DNA from: Pseudomonas shirazensis
GTDB lineage: Bacteria > Pseudomonadota > Gammaproteobacteria > Pseudomonadales > Pseudomonadaceae
DNA: 54,948 bases
Assembly (NCBI RefSeq): GCF_014268785.2
Contig: NZ_JABWRD020000006.1
Location: 1 to 54,948, forward strand
Direction of reading: 5' to 3'
A program made the position numbers and the translations under genes. Below are positions 43,041 to 52,174 of this stretch, piece by piece. Below the pieces are notes generated by a model. The model was not told where the DNA came from. It made no database searches and was given only the letters and a program-made list of their open reading frames with translations. Positions within the stretch are counted from its first letter, which is position 1. Each line of letters opens with the position of its first letter.

Positions 43041-44195
43041 TTACTCCGCTTTGGCGTCAGCTTTCGCCGCGTTGGCCTGGTTGGGGTTAGCCGCAGACTT
43101 GACGTTGGTCGCTTCGCTGACCTTGACCTCGACGCCAGGGCGCACATACTGCAGGCCTTCGGTGATCAGGCGGTCGCCCGGGTTGAGGCCTTCCTCGATC
43201 AGCCAGTCGCTGCCCAAGGTGCGGCTGGCCTTGAGCTCGCGCAGTTCGACCTTGTTGTCCTTGTTCACGACCAGTGCCGTAGGCGTGCCTTTCAGGTCGC
43301 GGGTGACGCCTTGCTGCGGCGCCAGGATGGCATTGGCGGCGACCCCAGACTGCAGGCGGGCGTGGACGAACATGCCCGGCAGCAGGGTATGGTCGGGGTT
43401 GGGGAACACCGCCCGCAGGACCACCGAACCGGTGGTTTCGTCGACCGATACCTCGGAGAATTCCAGGCGGCCCTTTTGCGCGAAGGTGCTGCCATCTTCC
43501 AGAATAAGCTCGACCTGAGCAGCATTCTCACCAGATTTCTGTAGTTGCCCACTGGCCAGCTCGCGGCGCAGCTTGAGCAGCTCTGCAGTGGACTGGGTGA
43601 CGTCGACGTAGACCGGATCAAGCTGTTGAATAGTGGCCATGGCGTCGGCCTGGCCGTTGCTCACCAAAGCACCTTCGGTGAACGCCGAGCGACCGATACG
43701 GCCGCTGATCGGCGCCAGCACCTTGGTGTAGCGCAGGTCGATCTGAGCACTCTTGAGCGTTGCTTCAGCCTGCAATCGTTTGGCATTGGCATCGTCGTAT
43801 TCCTGCTTGGATACGGCCTGCTCATCGATCAGCTGCTTGTAGCGATCGGCCAGCGAGCGGGTCGCTTGCACGTTGGCCTGGGCGTTGGCCAGGGTCGCTT
43901 CGTAAACAGAAGGGTCGATCTGATAGAGCTGCTGGCCTTCCTTGACGTCGCTGCCTTCTTTGAACAGGCGCTTGAGGATAATGCCATTGACCTGCGGGCG
44001 CACTTCGGCAACGCGGAAGGCAGTGGTGCGCCCCGGCAGTTCCGAGGTCAGGGTGAAGGCTTGCGGTTGCAGGGTTACAACGCCGACCTGAGGAGCCTGC
44101 GGTGCAGGCGCGGCTTCTTCTTTCTTGCAGCCACTGAGCAGGGTTGCCAGGGCGACGGCGGAAACCAGGGCTGTGACAGCTGGCTTGAATTGCAT
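43041..44195 (-). CDS. ttgA: RND efflux periplasmic adaptor (membrane fusion lipoprotein)
   Basis: The 384-aa lipoprotein has lipobox TLLSGC (Cys23), then a barrel-sandwich domain (TTAFRVAEVRPQVNGIILKR), a coiled-coil hairpin (residues ~95-170) and the second half-motif LAPISGRIGRSAFTEG. It links TtgB to TtgC. The C-terminus has an alanine/asparagine/lysine-rich tail. First gene of the operon; transcription is controlled at the divergent TtgR operator about 100 bp upstream. Confidence 0.95.
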   Translation of the reverse strand: MQFKPAVTALVSAVALATLLSGCKKEEAAPAPQAPQVGVVTLQPQAFTLTSELPGRTTAFRVAEVRPQVNGIILKRLFKEGSDVKEGQQLYQIDPSVYEATLANAQANVQATRSLADRYKQLIDEQAVSKQEYDDANAKRLQAEATLKSAQIDLRYTKVLAPISGRIGRSAFTEGALVSNGQADAMATIQQLDPVYVDVTQSTAELLKLRRELASGQLQKSGENAAQVELILEDGSTFAQKGRLEFSEVSVDETTGSVVLRAVFPNPDHTLLPGMFVHARLQSGVAANAILAPQQGVTRDLKGTPTALVVNKDNKVELRELKASRTLGSDWLIEEGLNPGDRLITEGLQYVRPGVEVKVSEATNVKSAANPNQANAAKADAKAE

Positions 44196-44293
44196 GAGGA
44201 TCCTCGGGTCGCTAGAGCTGGGAGATGCTCAAGAGTAATGGAAGAGTCTTGTCAGAATAAATCATTCGGCTGGATAAGTAGCTTACTAACGAA

Positions 44294-44323
44294 TATACTT
44301 ACATTCATGGTTGTTTGTAAATA
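44294..44323. promoter_or_regulatory. TtgR operator in the ttgA-ttgR intergenic region
   Basis: This 30-bp A+T-rich stretch begins TATACTTACATTCATGG and ends TTGTTTGTAAATA. It matches, on the opposite strand, the TtgR operator I recall from P. putida DOT-T1E. On the minus strand TTTACA with TATATT 18 bp downstream may be the ttgA promoter elements, inside the operator. Release of TtgR by antibiotics or flavonoids would open both promoters. Confidence 0.85.
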
Positions 44324-44452
44324 GTCATTTGTAGCGGTCTGTTGCCACGGCGCAGATACAGAATTGTGTTGAGAAGCGCCCATCTAGAGGTGTTCCACGC
44401 AGGCCACCCGAGCGCAGATCATGCGCTGGGATCTTGATGAGGTTGAGCTGCC

Positions 44453-45085
44453 ATGGTCCGTCGAACCAAAGAGGAAGCCCAGGAAACCCGCGCCCAGATC
44501 GTTGCGGCTGCGGAGCGAGCTTTCTATAAACGCGGGGTTGCGCGCACTACCCTGGCTGATATTGCGCAGCAGGCGGGGGTCACTCGTGGGGCGATCTACT
44601 GGCATTTCAGCAACAAGGCTGAGCTGGTCCAGGCGCTGCTCGACAGTGTGCATGAGAGCCACGATCACCTGGCCCGTGCCAGCGAGAGTGAGGATGAGCT
44701 CGACCCACTCGGTTGCATGCGCACACTGCTGTTGCAGGTGCTCAACGACCTGGTGTTGGACGCGCGAACCCGGCGTATCAATGAAATCCTGCATCACAAG
44801 TGCGAGTTCACCGATGAAATGTGTGAGATCCGCCAGCAGCGCCAGGGCGCCATCGCCGATTGCCATCAAAGCATCGTGCTGGCGCTGGGCAATGCAGTAC
44901 GTCGCGAACAGTTGCCTGCCGACCTGTTGGTCGACCATGCTGCGGTAGCGATTTTTGCCTACATCGACGGTCTGATCGGCCGCTGGTTGTTGCTGCCAGA
45001 CAGCTTCGATCTGCTGGGCAATGCCGAACGCTGGGTGGACACGGGCCTGGACATGCTGCGCCTGAGCCCGGCCTTGCGCAAATAA
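44453..45085 (+). CDS. ttgR: TetR-family repressor of the TtgABC pump
   Basis: The 210-aa length equals known TtgR. The N-terminal HTH reads VARTTLADIAQQAGVTRGAIY and WHFSNKAELV; the C-terminal ligand-binding domain includes CEFTDEMCEIRQQRQGAIADCHQ and PDSFDLLGNAERWVDTGLDML. TtgR binds drugs and plant phenolics, which releases the operator. It is divergent from ttgA, sharing the operator at 44294. Confidence 0.95.
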   Translation: MVRRTKEEAQETRAQIVAAAERAFYKRGVARTTLADIAQQAGVTRGAIYWHFSNKAELVQALLDSVHESHDHLARASESEDELDPLGCMRTLLLQVLNDLVLDARTRRINEILHHKCEFTDEMCEIRQQRQGAIADCHQSIVLALGNAVRREQLPADLLVDHAAVAIFAYIDGLIGRWLLLPDSFDLLGNAERWVDTGLDMLRLSPALRK

Positions 45086-45155
45086 GACTTTGTGAAGGAT
45101 TGTGCGCGAGCTTGTGAGGCACGGATTAACCGGCGATTAACAGCCGCGCGCGGGT

Positions 45156-46613
45156 TCAATGCCCGCGCAGTTGTCGGTCGGGCAATGCCACTGCGGCAAT
45201 CAGACCCAGCAGCGCAACGGCGGCACTGCCCATCAGCAGATAGCTGAAGGTCTGCAGCAGCTGCGCCTGGTGCAGCGGGTCGGCCGCTCCCGTCTGCACA
45301 TTCGCCAGCAATGGATTGCCCAGCAACTCAATCCCACCCATATGCAGCAATGCCAGCAGCACGCTGGACATGCACGCCACACCCACCGCGCCGCCCAACG
45401 AGCGGAACAGGTTGGTAGTGCTGGTCACCACGCCGATATCCTGTGCCTGCACTGCACTCTGGCTGGCCACCAGCGACGTCGGAAACTGCAGGCCGCCAGC
45501 AACCCCGACCAGGAGCATTGCCAGCGCACTGAGCAGCGCTGAGTCAGGTGGAGTCAGCGCCATTACCAGGATTGCCATAGGCATCAACACGGCGCCGGCG
45601 AGGATCTGCGGCTTGTAGCGACCAGTACGGCTGGTCAGCCGACCGCCGCAAAATGCCCCCAGCGGCAGGCCGATAGCCAGCGGCAGGAGGTGTAGCGCAG
45701 CGCTGTCGGCGCTGGCGCCGGTAATGCTCTGAAAGCGCAGCGGCATCAGCATGGTCAGCGAGATCGACTGGAAGCTGGCAAAAAAGATTACCCCCCAACT
45801 GGCCAGCGCGACGCGGTTTCCGAACAGCTTGAGCGGCAGCAGCGGCTCGGCGCAGCGGCGTTCCTGAACGATCAACAGCAGCAGACCCAGGATGGCGCAG
45901 CCGAACAAAGCCACTACCGGCGTCGACAGCCAGGCATGCCCTTGGCCGATCAGGGTGATGCCCAGCAGCAGGCTGCCCAGGCCGACGATCAGCAGCAGTG
46001 CCCCCAGATAATCCACCTTCGCCGCGCGATGGCGGCTCGGCATGCCGTTCAGCGCTCGACCGATGACCCACAGCGCCAGCAGCCCCAGCGGCAGATTGAT
46101 CCAGAACACCCAGTGCCACGACAAGTAAGCGGTCAAGCCGCCGCCAAGGACCGGCCCGGCCACGCTGGCCAGGGCGTACATGCTGCTGAAATAACCTTGA
46201 TACTTGCCGCGATCGCGCGGTGCCACGTAATCACCAATGATCGCCTGGCTTACCGAGACCATGCCGCCGGCGCCGATGCCCTGCAGCACCCTGGCCAGGA
46301 TCAACTGCTCGATATTCTGCGCGAGTGCACAGAACACCGAGGCCAGGGTGAACAGCGCGGTGCCGGTGAGGATCATCCTTCGGCGCCCGTACAGGTCACC
46401 CAGCTTGCCGTAGATCGGCACCGCAACCGTCATCGCTACCATATACCCGGCAATCACCCAGGCCAGCAGCTCGACTTCATTGAACTGCGCCGAGATCGCC
46501 GGCAGCGACACGGCAATGATGGTCTGGTCGAGGGCACCAAGAAAGATCGCCAGCATCAGGGCGGTCAGCACGCGGCGAAGGGCAGCAGGAGGGAGTGCGG
46601 CAGTCACGGTCAT
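45156..46613 (-). CDS. MFS drug exporter, DHA2 (14-TM) family
   Basis: The 485-aa protein has 14 predicted membrane segments and DHA2 motifs: LDQTIIAVSLPAI (TM1, motif D1), GKLGDLYGRRRMILTG (motif A), and GIGAGGMVSVSQAIIGDYV plus ASVAGPVLGGGLTAYLSWHW (motif C). Homologues export disinfectants and antibiotics. The start MTVTAALPPA follows AAGG; the frame reaches 46703. Convergent with ttgR, so the locus groups two efflux systems. No dedicated regulator is adjacent. Confidence 0.9.
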   Translation of the reverse strand: MTVTAALPPAALRRVLTALMLAIFLGALDQTIIAVSLPAISAQFNEVELLAWVIAGYMVAMTVAVPIYGKLGDLYGRRRMILTGTALFTLASVFCALAQNIEQLILARVLQGIGAGGMVSVSQAIIGDYVAPRDRGKYQGYFSSMYALASVAGPVLGGGLTAYLSWHWVFWINLPLGLLALWVIGRALNGMPSRHRAAKVDYLGALLLIVGLGSLLLGITLIGQGHAWLSTPVVALFGCAILGLLLLIVQERRCAEPLLPLKLFGNRVALASWGVIFFASFQSISLTMLMPLRFQSITGASADSAALHLLPLAIGLPLGAFCGGRLTSRTGRYKPQILAGAVLMPMAILVMALTPPDSALLSALAMLLVGVAGGLQFPTSLVASQSAVQAQDIGVVTSTTNLFRSLGGAVGVACMSSVLLALLHMGGIELLGNPLLANVQTGAADPLHQAQLLQTFSYLLMGSAAVALLGLIAAVALPDRQLRGH

Positions 46614-46975
46614 ACCTTGTATGAAAATGTCCAGGTCAGGGCCATCAGGCGCAAGCCAAGTGTAACCTGACTTAGGTAGCTTCCTATCCAGTATGTGCAT
46701 CACCTATGCACGATCGGCATACGCGCTTTCGACCGAACCGAAGTGGCTGCGTGATATCGTGGCGGAGCCGCAGTGGCTGATTACGGGGCTTTGCACCAGC
46801 ATGGTGCAGCAAATGGTCGCAGTATTCCGCGCCGCTGTAGCCCACGCCTTTTATTCCTCTGCCTGCATGTCGAGCATGACCGCCCAGATGGCGACGGTTG
46901 GAACGGGTCAGGTAGACCCCACATTCAAGGGTCGGTTTTCAGCCAGTTCAATTACAAGTTTATTGCGGAGTGATC
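46614..46975. other. Intergenic region between the DHA2 exporter and oxaloacetate decarboxylase
   Basis: No convincing gene in about 360 bp; a 123-codon open frame at 46693 has no ribosome site or family resemblance. A perfect palindrome GTGCAT-N5-ATGCAC (46695-46711) lies about 80 bp before the exporter start and could be an operator. No T-run or terminator is visible. Confidence 0.45.
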
Positions 46976-47845
46976 ATGCCCAGGGCTTCCCACCAGGATT
47001 TACGTTTTGCCTTCCGCGAGCTGCTCGCTTCCGGTTCGTGCTTCCACACAGCTTCCGTGTTTGACCCCATGTCGGCGCGCATCGCGGCAGACCTGGGCTT
47101 TGAGGTGGGTATTCTCGGTGGTTCGGTCGCCTCCCTGCAGGTGCTGGCTGCGCCTGACTTTGCCTTGATCACCCTGAGCGAGTTCGTCGAACAAGCCACC
47201 CGCATCGGCCGCGTTGCGCAACTGCCGGTCATGGCCGACGCCGACCATGGTTATGGCAATGCCCTCAACGTCATGCGCACCGTGATCGAACTCGAGCGCG
47301 CCGGCGTGGCGGCATTGACCATTGAAGACACGCTGCTGCCGGCTCAGTTCGGGCGCAAGTCCACCGACCTGATCTCGGTCGACGAAGGCGTCGGCAAGAT
47401 CCGCGCGGCCCTCGAAGCCCGGGTCGATTCGTCGCTGTCGATCATCGCGCGGACCAACGCCGGCGTACTCAGCACCGAAGAGATCATTGTCCGTACCCAG
47501 AGCTACCAGAAGGCCGGTGCCGACGCGATCTGCATGGTCGGGGTCAAGGACTTCGACCACCTCGAGCAGATCTCCGAGCACCTCAGCGTGCCGTTGATGC
47601 TGGTGACTTACGGCAACCCGAACCTGGGCGATGACGAGCGTCTGGCGCGCTTGGGCGTGCGCATCGTGGTCGATGGCCATGCCGCCTACTTTGCTGCGAT
47701 CAAGGCCACCTACGATTGCCTGCGCCTGCAGCGTGGCCAGCAGAACAAGTCGGAAAACCTCAGCGCTACCGAGCTCTCGCACACCTATACCCAGCCGGAG
47801 GACTACATCCGCTGGGCCAAGGAATACATGAGCGTCGAGGAGTAA
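46976..47845 (+). CDS. Oxaloacetate decarboxylase (PEP mutase/isocitrate lyase superfamily)
   Basis: The 289-aa cytoplasmic enzyme is predicted to convert oxaloacetate to pyruvate and CO2, as shown for the P. aeruginosa homologue. The metal-binding segment MADADHGYGNALNVMRT and the active-site regions TIEDTLLPAQFGRKS and IIARTNAG match the family; the catalytic cysteine motif of true isocitrate lyases is absent. The start MPRASHQDL follows GCGGAG; the frame could begin at GTG 46970. It probably stands alone. Confidence 0.9.
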   Translation: MPRASHQDLRFAFRELLASGSCFHTASVFDPMSARIAADLGFEVGILGGSVASLQVLAAPDFALITLSEFVEQATRIGRVAQLPVMADADHGYGNALNVMRTVIELERAGVAALTIEDTLLPAQFGRKSTDLISVDEGVGKIRAALEARVDSSLSIIARTNAGVLSTEEIIVRTQSYQKAGADAICMVGVKDFDHLEQISEHLSVPLMLVTYGNPNLGDDERLARLGVRIVVDGHAAYFAAIKATYDCLRLQRGQQNKSENLSATELSHTYTQPEDYIRWAKEYMSVEE

Positions 47846-47851
47846 CCGCGG

Positions 47852-48724
47852 CTATTGCCTGGCGCGTGTTTGCAGCCACTTTAGCAACTCGATCAGTCCC
47901 GCAGGCATTGGCCTGTCCGGGCTGGTCAGATAATAGCTGCTGCCGGTGCTCACCTTCAGGTCAAACGGCATGCACAAGCGCCCTTCGCGCAGATCATCGG
48001 CAATCAATGCCCAGTCGCCAATCGCCACCCCGGTACCTTGCGCAGCCATCGCCACGGCCATGTCCAGCGTCTCGAAATGCTGGCGTCGGCGATGCACCTC
48101 GGTCGAGCCTGCCGTCGCTAACCACAGGCGCCAGTCGTGTTCGTCGCGGGACGGGTGCAGCAGCATGTGTGCAGGCAGGTCGGCAAGTTGCTGTAGGGGC
48201 AAATTACCGTTCAACAGCGAAGGCGCGCAGACCGGCGTAAGCTGCTCATCAAACAGTTTTCGCGTGTGCGGGCCAGGCTCGGGTGCAGGTCCGTAGAGCA
48301 CCGCAGCATCGAACTCCTCATGCTGAAAGTCGACCCCGTGCTGGACCGAACTGGTGACTTCGACCGGGATGTCCGGGCGCAGCGCCTGCCACTCGATCAA
48401 GCGTGGCAACAGCCAGCGCATTACACAGGTCGGCGCCTTGATCTGCAGCACTGCACTGCGCACGGCGACTTCGCGCACCCCCTGTTCGAGCATCGCGAAC
48501 ATCTGCTGTACCCGCGGCAACCAGTCCTGACCCTCGCGTGTCAGGCGCAGGCCGCGTGCCTGACGAACGAACAAGGCATAGCCCAAATGCGCCTCGAGCC
48601 CGGCGATCTGCCGACTCACCGCGCCTTGACTGATATTCAACTGCTGGCCGGCGTGGGTGAAGTTGCAATGCTGCGCGGTGATCAGAAAAGTCTGCAGGGC
48701 TGACAGGGGAGGGAGTCGATTCAT
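47852..48724 (-). CDS. LysR-type regulator (GcvA-like) of the adjacent decarboxylase gene
   Basis: The 290-aa protein has an N-terminal HTH (LPPLSALQTFLITAQHCNFT and ISQGAVSRQIAGLEAHLG) and a GcvA-type effector domain. The start MNRLPPLS is used; the frame continues to 48844 through the operator. The divergent arrangement with the ThDP enzyme gene and the palindrome at 48732 point to autoregulation and control of that gene. Confidence 0.88.
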   Translation of the reverse strand: MNRLPPLSALQTFLITAQHCNFTHAGQQLNISQGAVSRQIAGLEAHLGYALFVRQARGLRLTREGQDWLPRVQQMFAMLEQGVREVAVRSAVLQIKAPTCVMRWLLPRLIEWQALRPDIPVEVTSSVQHGVDFQHEEFDAAVLYGPAPEPGPHTRKLFDEQLTPVCAPSLLNGNLPLQQLADLPAHMLLHPSRDEHDWRLWLATAGSTEVHRRRQHFETLDMAVAMAAQGTGVAIGDWALIADDLREGRLCMPFDLKVSTGSSYYLTSPDRPMPAGLIELLKWLQTRARQ

Positions 48725-48731
48725 CGTGTGC

Positions 48732-48754
48732 AGCCATGTTCTGAGGTCATGGCT
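48732..48754. promoter_or_regulatory. LysR-type operator between the regulator and the ThDP-enzyme gene
   Basis: AGCCATG-N9-CATGGCT is a perfect 7-bp inverted repeat containing the T-N11-A motif of LysR sites. It ends 8 bp from the regulator's ATG and about 85 bp from the divergent start. Confidence 0.65.
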
Positions 48755-48816
48755 AGTATGTGTTTTTTTGCATTGTGACGATAGCGGCCCCGCGGTTTCA
48801 ATACGCTCATTATTTG

Positions 48817-48824
48817 AACAACAA
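48817..48824 (+). promoter_or_regulatory. Crc/Hfq-type motif upstream of the ThDP-enzyme gene
   Basis: AACAACAA lies 13 bp before the ATG and fits the AAnAAnAA catabolite repression target. Confidence 0.45.
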
Positions 48825-48837
48825 CGGGTATCGGACG

Positions 48838-50475
48838 ATGGCAACCTGTGGCGAAGTGCTGGTCAAACTCCTCGAAGGCTATGGCGTCGACCATGCCTTC
48901 GGCATCCCCGGCGTGCATACCGTCGAGCTTTACCGCGGCCTGGCGGGCTCCACGATTCGCCACATCACCCCGCGCCATGAGCAAGGCGCCGGGTTCATGG
49001 CCGACGGTTATGCACGCACGCGCGGCGTGCCTGGGGTGTGCTTCATCATCACTGGCCCAGGCATGACCAACATCACCACCGCCATGGGCCAGGCATTTGC
49101 CGACTCGATTCCGATGCTGGTGATTTCCAGTGTGCAGTCGCGCAATGCCCTGGGCGGCGGGCGCGGCAAGCTGCACGAGTTGCCCGATCAGCGCGGGCTG
49201 GTGGCTGGAGTCAGCGCATTTTCGCAAACCCTGATGAGCGCCGATGACTTGCCGCATGTGCTGGCGCGGGCGTTCGCCGTGTTCGATGGCGCCCGGCCAC
49301 GGCCTGTGCATATCGAGATCCCGCTGGATGTGCTGGTCGAGCCGGCCGATCATTTGTTGCCAGGCCGACCGATCCGGGTCAGCCGCGCAGCAGCGGCGCC
49401 GACCACCGTTGTGCAGATGGCAACACGTCTGGCCCAGGCGCAACGGCCATTGATCCTTGCCGGTGGCGGTGCGCTCGCAGCCGGCGCGGCCTTGGCCGCA
49501 CTGGCGGAGCATTTGCAGGCGCCGGTAGCTTTGACCATCAATGCCAAAGGTCTAATGCCTGCAGACCATCCCTTGCAGATTGGTTCGACCCAGTCGCTGC
49601 CCGTTACCCGCGAACTGATCGGCGAAGCCGATGTTGTGCTGGCGATTGGCACTGAGCTGGCAGAAACCGACTACGACGTGACCTTCCAGGGTGGTTTCAA
49701 GATTCCCGGCAGCCTGCTGCGGATCGACATCGATCCGGACCAGACTGTGCGCAACTATTTGCCGGAGCTTGCCTTGGTGGCCGATGCCGAGCAGGCCGCG
49801 CAGGCCTTGCTGGCTGCAGTGCAGCAGCAGCCAGCACCGCAGCGTCAAGCCAGTTGGGGCACCGCTCGGGCCGCGCGACTGCGCCAGGCCCTGGCGGCCA
49901 GCTGGGATCAGCCCAGCTTGAGCCAGACCCGCTTGCTCAAGACATTGTTGCAGACGCTGCCAGAGGTGGTGCTGGTCGGTGACTCAACCCAGCCGGTCTA
50001 CACCGGTAATCTGACTCTGGACATGCCTGCGCCGCGCCGCTGGTTCAATGCCTCGACCGGCTACGGCACGCTTGGATATGCGTTGCCAGCAGCGATGGGG
50101 GCCTGGCTGGGCAGCTCGGCGGCGATCAAGCAACGCGCGCCAGTGGTCTGCTTGATTGGCGATGGTGGCCTGCAGTTCACCCTGCCTGAACTGGCCAGCG
50201 CGGTGGAGGCGCAGGTGCCGCTGATTGTCCTGCTGTGGAATAACCATGGCTATGAAGAGATCAAGAAGTACATGCTCAACCGCGATATCAAACCGGTCGG
50301 GGTAGATATCCATACCCCAGACTTCATCGCCGTGGCGCAGGGCCTGGGCGCGGCCGCCGAGCAGGTCAACGACGTCGCGCAGTTGCAGGCGGCGTTGGCC
50401 CGCGCCGTCGAACGCAACAAGCCCACGCTGCTGCAGGTCGATCAGGCGCAGTGGCAGCAGGCCGTGCACGATTGA
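48838..50475 (+). CDS. ThDP-dependent enzyme, acetolactate synthase / guanidino-oxopentanoate decarboxylase-like
   Basis: The 545-aa protein has three domains of the acetolactate synthase type. The N-terminal catalytic glutamate is in HITPRHEQGAGFMADGYAR, and the ThDP motif GDGGLQFTLPELAS...LLWNN lies near residues 440-470. It lacks a linked small subunit, unlike biosynthetic IlvB. Homologues are often annotated 5-guanidino-2-oxopentanoate decarboxylase (AruI, arginine transaminase pathway). The start MATCGEVL is used; the frame reaches 48760. The substrate cannot be decided by sequence alone. Controlled probably by the divergent LysR protein. Confidence 0.8.
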   Translation: MATCGEVLVKLLEGYGVDHAFGIPGVHTVELYRGLAGSTIRHITPRHEQGAGFMADGYARTRGVPGVCFIITGPGMTNITTAMGQAFADSIPMLVISSVQSRNALGGGRGKLHELPDQRGLVAGVSAFSQTLMSADDLPHVLARAFAVFDGARPRPVHIEIPLDVLVEPADHLLPGRPIRVSRAAAAPTTVVQMATRLAQAQRPLILAGGGALAAGAALAALAEHLQAPVALTINAKGLMPADHPLQIGSTQSLPVTRELIGEADVVLAIGTELAETDYDVTFQGGFKIPGSLLRIDIDPDQTVRNYLPELALVADAEQAAQALLAAVQQQPAPQRQASWGTARAARLRQALAASWDQPSLSQTRLLKTLLQTLPEVVLVGDSTQPVYTGNLTLDMPAPRRWFNASTGYGTLGYALPAAMGAWLGSSAAIKQRAPVVCLIGDGGLQFTLPELASAVEAQVPLIVLLWNNHGYEEIKKYMLNRDIKPVGVDIHTPDFIAVAQGLGAAAEQVNDVAQLQAALARAVERNKPTLLQVDQAQWQQAVHD

Positions 50476-50487
50476 TTCGGGCAGTGC

Positions 50488-51399
50488 TCAGCTGGCGCTG
50501 GCGCGTAACCGGGCGACATCGCGAATCGGCGGCGCACCATACAGCCGGCTATATTCGCGGCTGAACTGCGACGGGCTTTCATAGCCGACACGGTAGCCCG
50601 CCACCGCCGCCTCGACACCATCATTGAGCATCAGCCGGCGCGCCTCCTGCAGGCGCAGCTGTTTTTGATATTGCAGCGGGCTCATCGAGGTCACGGCCTT
50701 GAAGCGGTGGTGCAGTGTCGAGGTGCTCAGGTTGACCTCGCGGGCCAGCTCGTCGATACGCAGCGGCTGTTGATAATGCCGGTTGAGCCAGGCGATGGCC
50801 TGGCACACGCGATGGGTCTGGCTGTTGGACAGGGCGATTTCATACAGCCGATAGCCCTGCGGGCCGCGCAGTACTCGATACAGCAGCTCGCGCCGCACCA
50901 GCGGCGCCAGTACTGGAATATCGCGTGGTGAATCGAGCAGCCGTACCAGCCGCAGCAGGGCATCGAGCAGCTCGCCATCGCTGCGCTCGACGAACAGGCC
51001 ACGGCCCGACGGTTGGCTGGGCACCAGCATCGGCCCGCTCTCGGCAATCAACTGGCTGATCTCGGCAGGGTCCAGGTCCAGGCGCAGGCCCAGGCAAGGA
51101 TTGTCCGGGCTGGCATCCAGGCTGGCGCCGGTGATTGGCAGGGTTACCGACACCACCATGTAATGCAGTGGGTCGTAGGTGTAGCTTTCATCACCCAGAA
51201 ACAGCGTCTTGCTACCTTGGGCCAGAATGCACAATGCAGGCTGCGCCAGGGTCGGCATTGCGCGCAGGTTTTCCTCGTAACGACTGAGGTATAGCGCGTC
51301 GATCGCCGACGGCCCGCCTCCGGCATGGCGCAGGATCAACCCGGCGAGTTCCTCGCGGAGGGCTTCAAGTATGGGGTCCAGTGGCGATGGGGTGGTCAT
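50488..51399 (-). CDS. AraC-family regulator
   Basis: The 303-aa protein has an N-terminal AraC_N domain (ALCILAQGSKTLFLGDESYTY) and two C-terminal HTH motifs (LRIDELAREVNLSTSTLHHRFK; AAVAGYRVGYESPSQFSREY). The start MTTPSPLDP is used; the frame reaches 51507. It converges with the ThDP gene and is divergent from the ABM-domain gene, which may be its target (inference). Confidence 0.88.
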   Translation of the reverse strand: MTTPSPLDPILEALREELAGLILRHAGGGPSAIDALYLSRYEENLRAMPTLAQPALCILAQGSKTLFLGDESYTYDPLHYMVVSVTLPITGASLDASPDNPCLGLRLDLDPAEISQLIAESGPMLVPSQPSGRGLFVERSDGELLDALLRLVRLLDSPRDIPVLAPLVRRELLYRVLRGPQGYRLYEIALSNSQTHRVCQAIAWLNRHYQQPLRIDELAREVNLSTSTLHHRFKAVTSMSPLQYQKQLRLQEARRLMLNDGVEAAVAGYRVGYESPSQFSREYSRLYGAPPIRDVARLRASAS

Positions 51400-51601
51400 G
51401 ACGGGTTTCCTCTGCTGAGGGGAGCAGGATAGGTTTGGGCAAGCTCGGGTGCTAGTCGAATGCTGTCGGTCGCTTGCCTGATCCTGCCGCGGCGCAGGAT
51501 CAGGCAAGCGGCTCGCAGTAATGACCTAACGGTGCAGGTCAAGCGGAGCATAACCTTGGTTGCCTGGATCTTCCGTCTGGCCTGTTTCAAGGAGCGCATT
51601 C

Positions 51602-51898
51602 ATGACACCACGTCAACCGGTCACCCATTTGGCTTTTATCCGTGCCAGCAACGGCCGCTCGTCCGAGCTCGGCGCGCGTCTGCGGGACCTGCTCGAACCG
51701 TCGCTGCGCATGCCCGGCTGCCTGAGCTTCAGCGTGCAGCGATCGCAGGCCGATGACGACCTGTGGCTGCTCAGCGGCAGTTGGCACGATCAGCAGGCAA
51801 TGACTGGCTACTTCGCCTCGGCCAATCTCGACCTGCTCGGCGAGCTGGTGCAGGCGCAGGTGCTGGCAAGCCTGGATCTGCATACCTTCAGCGAGTGA
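51602..51898 (+). CDS. ABM-domain monooxygenase-like protein, 98 aa
   Basis: A single antibiotic-biosynthesis-monooxygenase-type ferredoxin fold. It begins with TPRQPVTHLAFIRA, followed by LEPSLRMPGCLSFSVQRS, WLLSGSWHDQQAMTGYF. AAGGAG precedes the ATG by 8 bases; the frame opens at 51560. Members bind heme or small quinones, or are stress proteins of unknown role. Divergent from the AraC gene. Confidence 0.75.
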   Translation: MTPRQPVTHLAFIRASNGRSSELGARLRDLLEPSLRMPGCLSFSVQRSQADDDLWLLSGSWHDQQAMTGYFASANLDLLGELVQAQVLASLDLHTFSE

Positions 51899-51940
51899 TC
51901 AGCAGGTTACAATGCCGCCTTTTCGACAAGGAAACGCAGC

Positions 51941-52174
51941 ATGGCACGTAGAGAATTTGCCCAGTTTGAAGCGGTTTCAGCGATGGTCCCGGTTGAGGGC
52001 GGTGGTTATCACGCTGCCATTGCGGTCAAGGCGCTCGCCGGGATGGGTACGCCGCGTTTTCACAAGGTGCTTGATGGCCAGCTGTTCAAGGGCGCAATCG
52101 CGGCCGATGAGGCCGCTTGCGCCGAGCTCGAACGCTTGCAGGGCGTGAACGAAGAGGGCGAGCTGATCTGGTGA
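51941..52174 (+). CDS. Small conserved hypothetical protein, 77 aa
   Basis: MARREFAQFEAV starts 3-4 bases after a weak AAGGAAACGCAGC site. The protein has no signal peptide or membrane segment; the sequence VPVEGGGYHAAIAVKAL and HKVLDGQLFKG suggests a small alpha/beta fold. I do not recognise the family. It abuts the convergent flavin reductase gene with no gap. Confidence 0.65.
   Translation: MARREFAQFEAVSAMVPVEGGGYHAAIAVKALAGMGTPRFHKVLDGQLFKGAIAADEAACAELERLQGVNEEGELIW

Noticed and set aside
42012..43544. 510-codon plus-strand frame opposite ttgB and ttgA
   Set aside because: Antisense shadow of well-identified efflux genes.
46663..46675. lux-box-like piece AACCTGACTTAGG near the DHA2 exporter
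   Set aside because: The right arm CAGGT is missing at the required 10-base distance.
46693..47064. 123-codon frame before the oxaloacetate decarboxylase gene
   Set aside because: No ribosome site, runs into the real gene in another frame, and shows no domain.
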